Shown here: piece by piece, positions 21,069 through 21,185 of the stretch
Position numbering within the stretch: the first letter of the stretch is position 1
How the letters are laid out: each line of letters begins with the position of its first letter
Assembly (NCBI GenBank): GCA_002419135.1
Contig: DIFM01000013.1
Coordinates: 1-21,185, forward strand
Direction: 5' to 3'
Length of the DNA: 21,185 bases
From: Dehalococcoidia bacterium UBA5748
GTDB taxonomy: Bacteria; Chloroflexota; Dehalococcoidia; Dehalococcoidales; UBA5627
Translations under genes and position numbers: made by a program
Notes under the pieces: generated by a model
What the model was told of the DNA's origin: nothing
Database searches by the model: none
What the model saw: the letters and a program-made list of their open reading frames with translations, nothing else

Positions 21069-21185
21069 ATAATTTGTCAGCTTTAAGCCGCTAACAAATT
21101 ATTTAGGGAAACTCTGAAAAAGCCAGTAGCGCTGTATAATTGAAAAAATGTGTTCTTTCAATTCAATTTATTAACGGCTTTTTTA
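21069..21185. repeat. inverted repeats at the window end
   Basis: ATAATTTGT (21069-21077) pairs with ACAAATTAT (21094-21102). Further on, AAAAAGCC (21117-21124) pairs with GGCTTTTT (21176-21183) around an inner AATTGAAA/TTTCAATT stem (21138-21145 and 21156-21163). The outer stem ending in a T run could be a terminator for a gene from the right or the end of an insertion sequence. The window stops before this can be decided. Confidence 0.45.

Overview
Overall: a 21.2 kb chromosomal window of moderate GC, carrying about 20 intact protein genes, a three-tRNA operon, an internally deleted IS110-family transposase and several families of small palindromic repeats. The organism cannot be fixed from the sequence alone. 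Free-standing nadE and pheA, Thr/Ser-rich lipoprotein linkers, a TraB-family membrane protein and many short dispersed palindromes would fit a Chloroflexota (Dehalococcoidia-like) bacterium. This is an inference, and several genes, especially the PadR/ABC cassette, look Firmicutes-like.

Layout. 1-1130: remnant of an IS110 element, with a structured 5' non-coding stretch of the kind that encodes a bridge RNA, followed by repeat-rich intergenic DNA. 1134-2027: a Lit/DUF1461-like membrane protein coupled to a 55-aa DnaJ-type zinc-finger microprotein. 2064-2952 (minus): a 35-aa basic microprotein with its own promoter and strong ribosome binding site, a small lipoprotein, and an FmdB-type zinc ribbon. 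3077-4145: nadE, then tRNA-Leu(CAG), tRNA-Arg(GCG) and tRNA-Val(TAC) behind a perfect TTGACA-N17-TATAAT promoter.

4183-5812: an AT-rich islet directly downstream of tRNA-Val, bracketed by direct repeats. The first repeat carries an altered copy of the tRNA-Val 3' half. The islet holds one uncharacterised protein and an orphan HicB-like antitoxin. 5851-9188 (minus): an EamA-type transporter and a complete polar amino acid ABC importer (binding lipoprotein, permease, ATPase). 9459-10289: prephenate dehydratase, ended by a terminator shared with the converging gene.

10369-14765 (minus): three exported proteins, namely a large cysteine-peptidase-like surface protein, a lipoprotein with a Thr/Ser stalk, and a secreted ComEC-type metallo-beta-lactamase-fold hydrolase. 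14974-16885: a beheaded alpha/beta-hydrolase remnant colliding with the 3' end of a TraB-family gene, and a predicted lipoprotein with a NifX/NifB-C-like domain.

17222-20934 (minus): padR, a small membrane protein, two ABC ATPases and one ABC-2 permease. An ATATCTAGATAT operator array with 20-bp phasing sits just downstream of the padR promoter. The ABC genes lie between two inverted copies of a hairpin repeat, and a further copy of this repeat lies between the amino acid importer and pheA. The most noteworthy items are the tRNA-Val-derived repeat islet, the hairpin repeat family bracketing the ABC exporter, the phased PadR operator, the NifX-like lipoprotein and the microproteins. Nothing here is demonstrably a new defence or mobile system.
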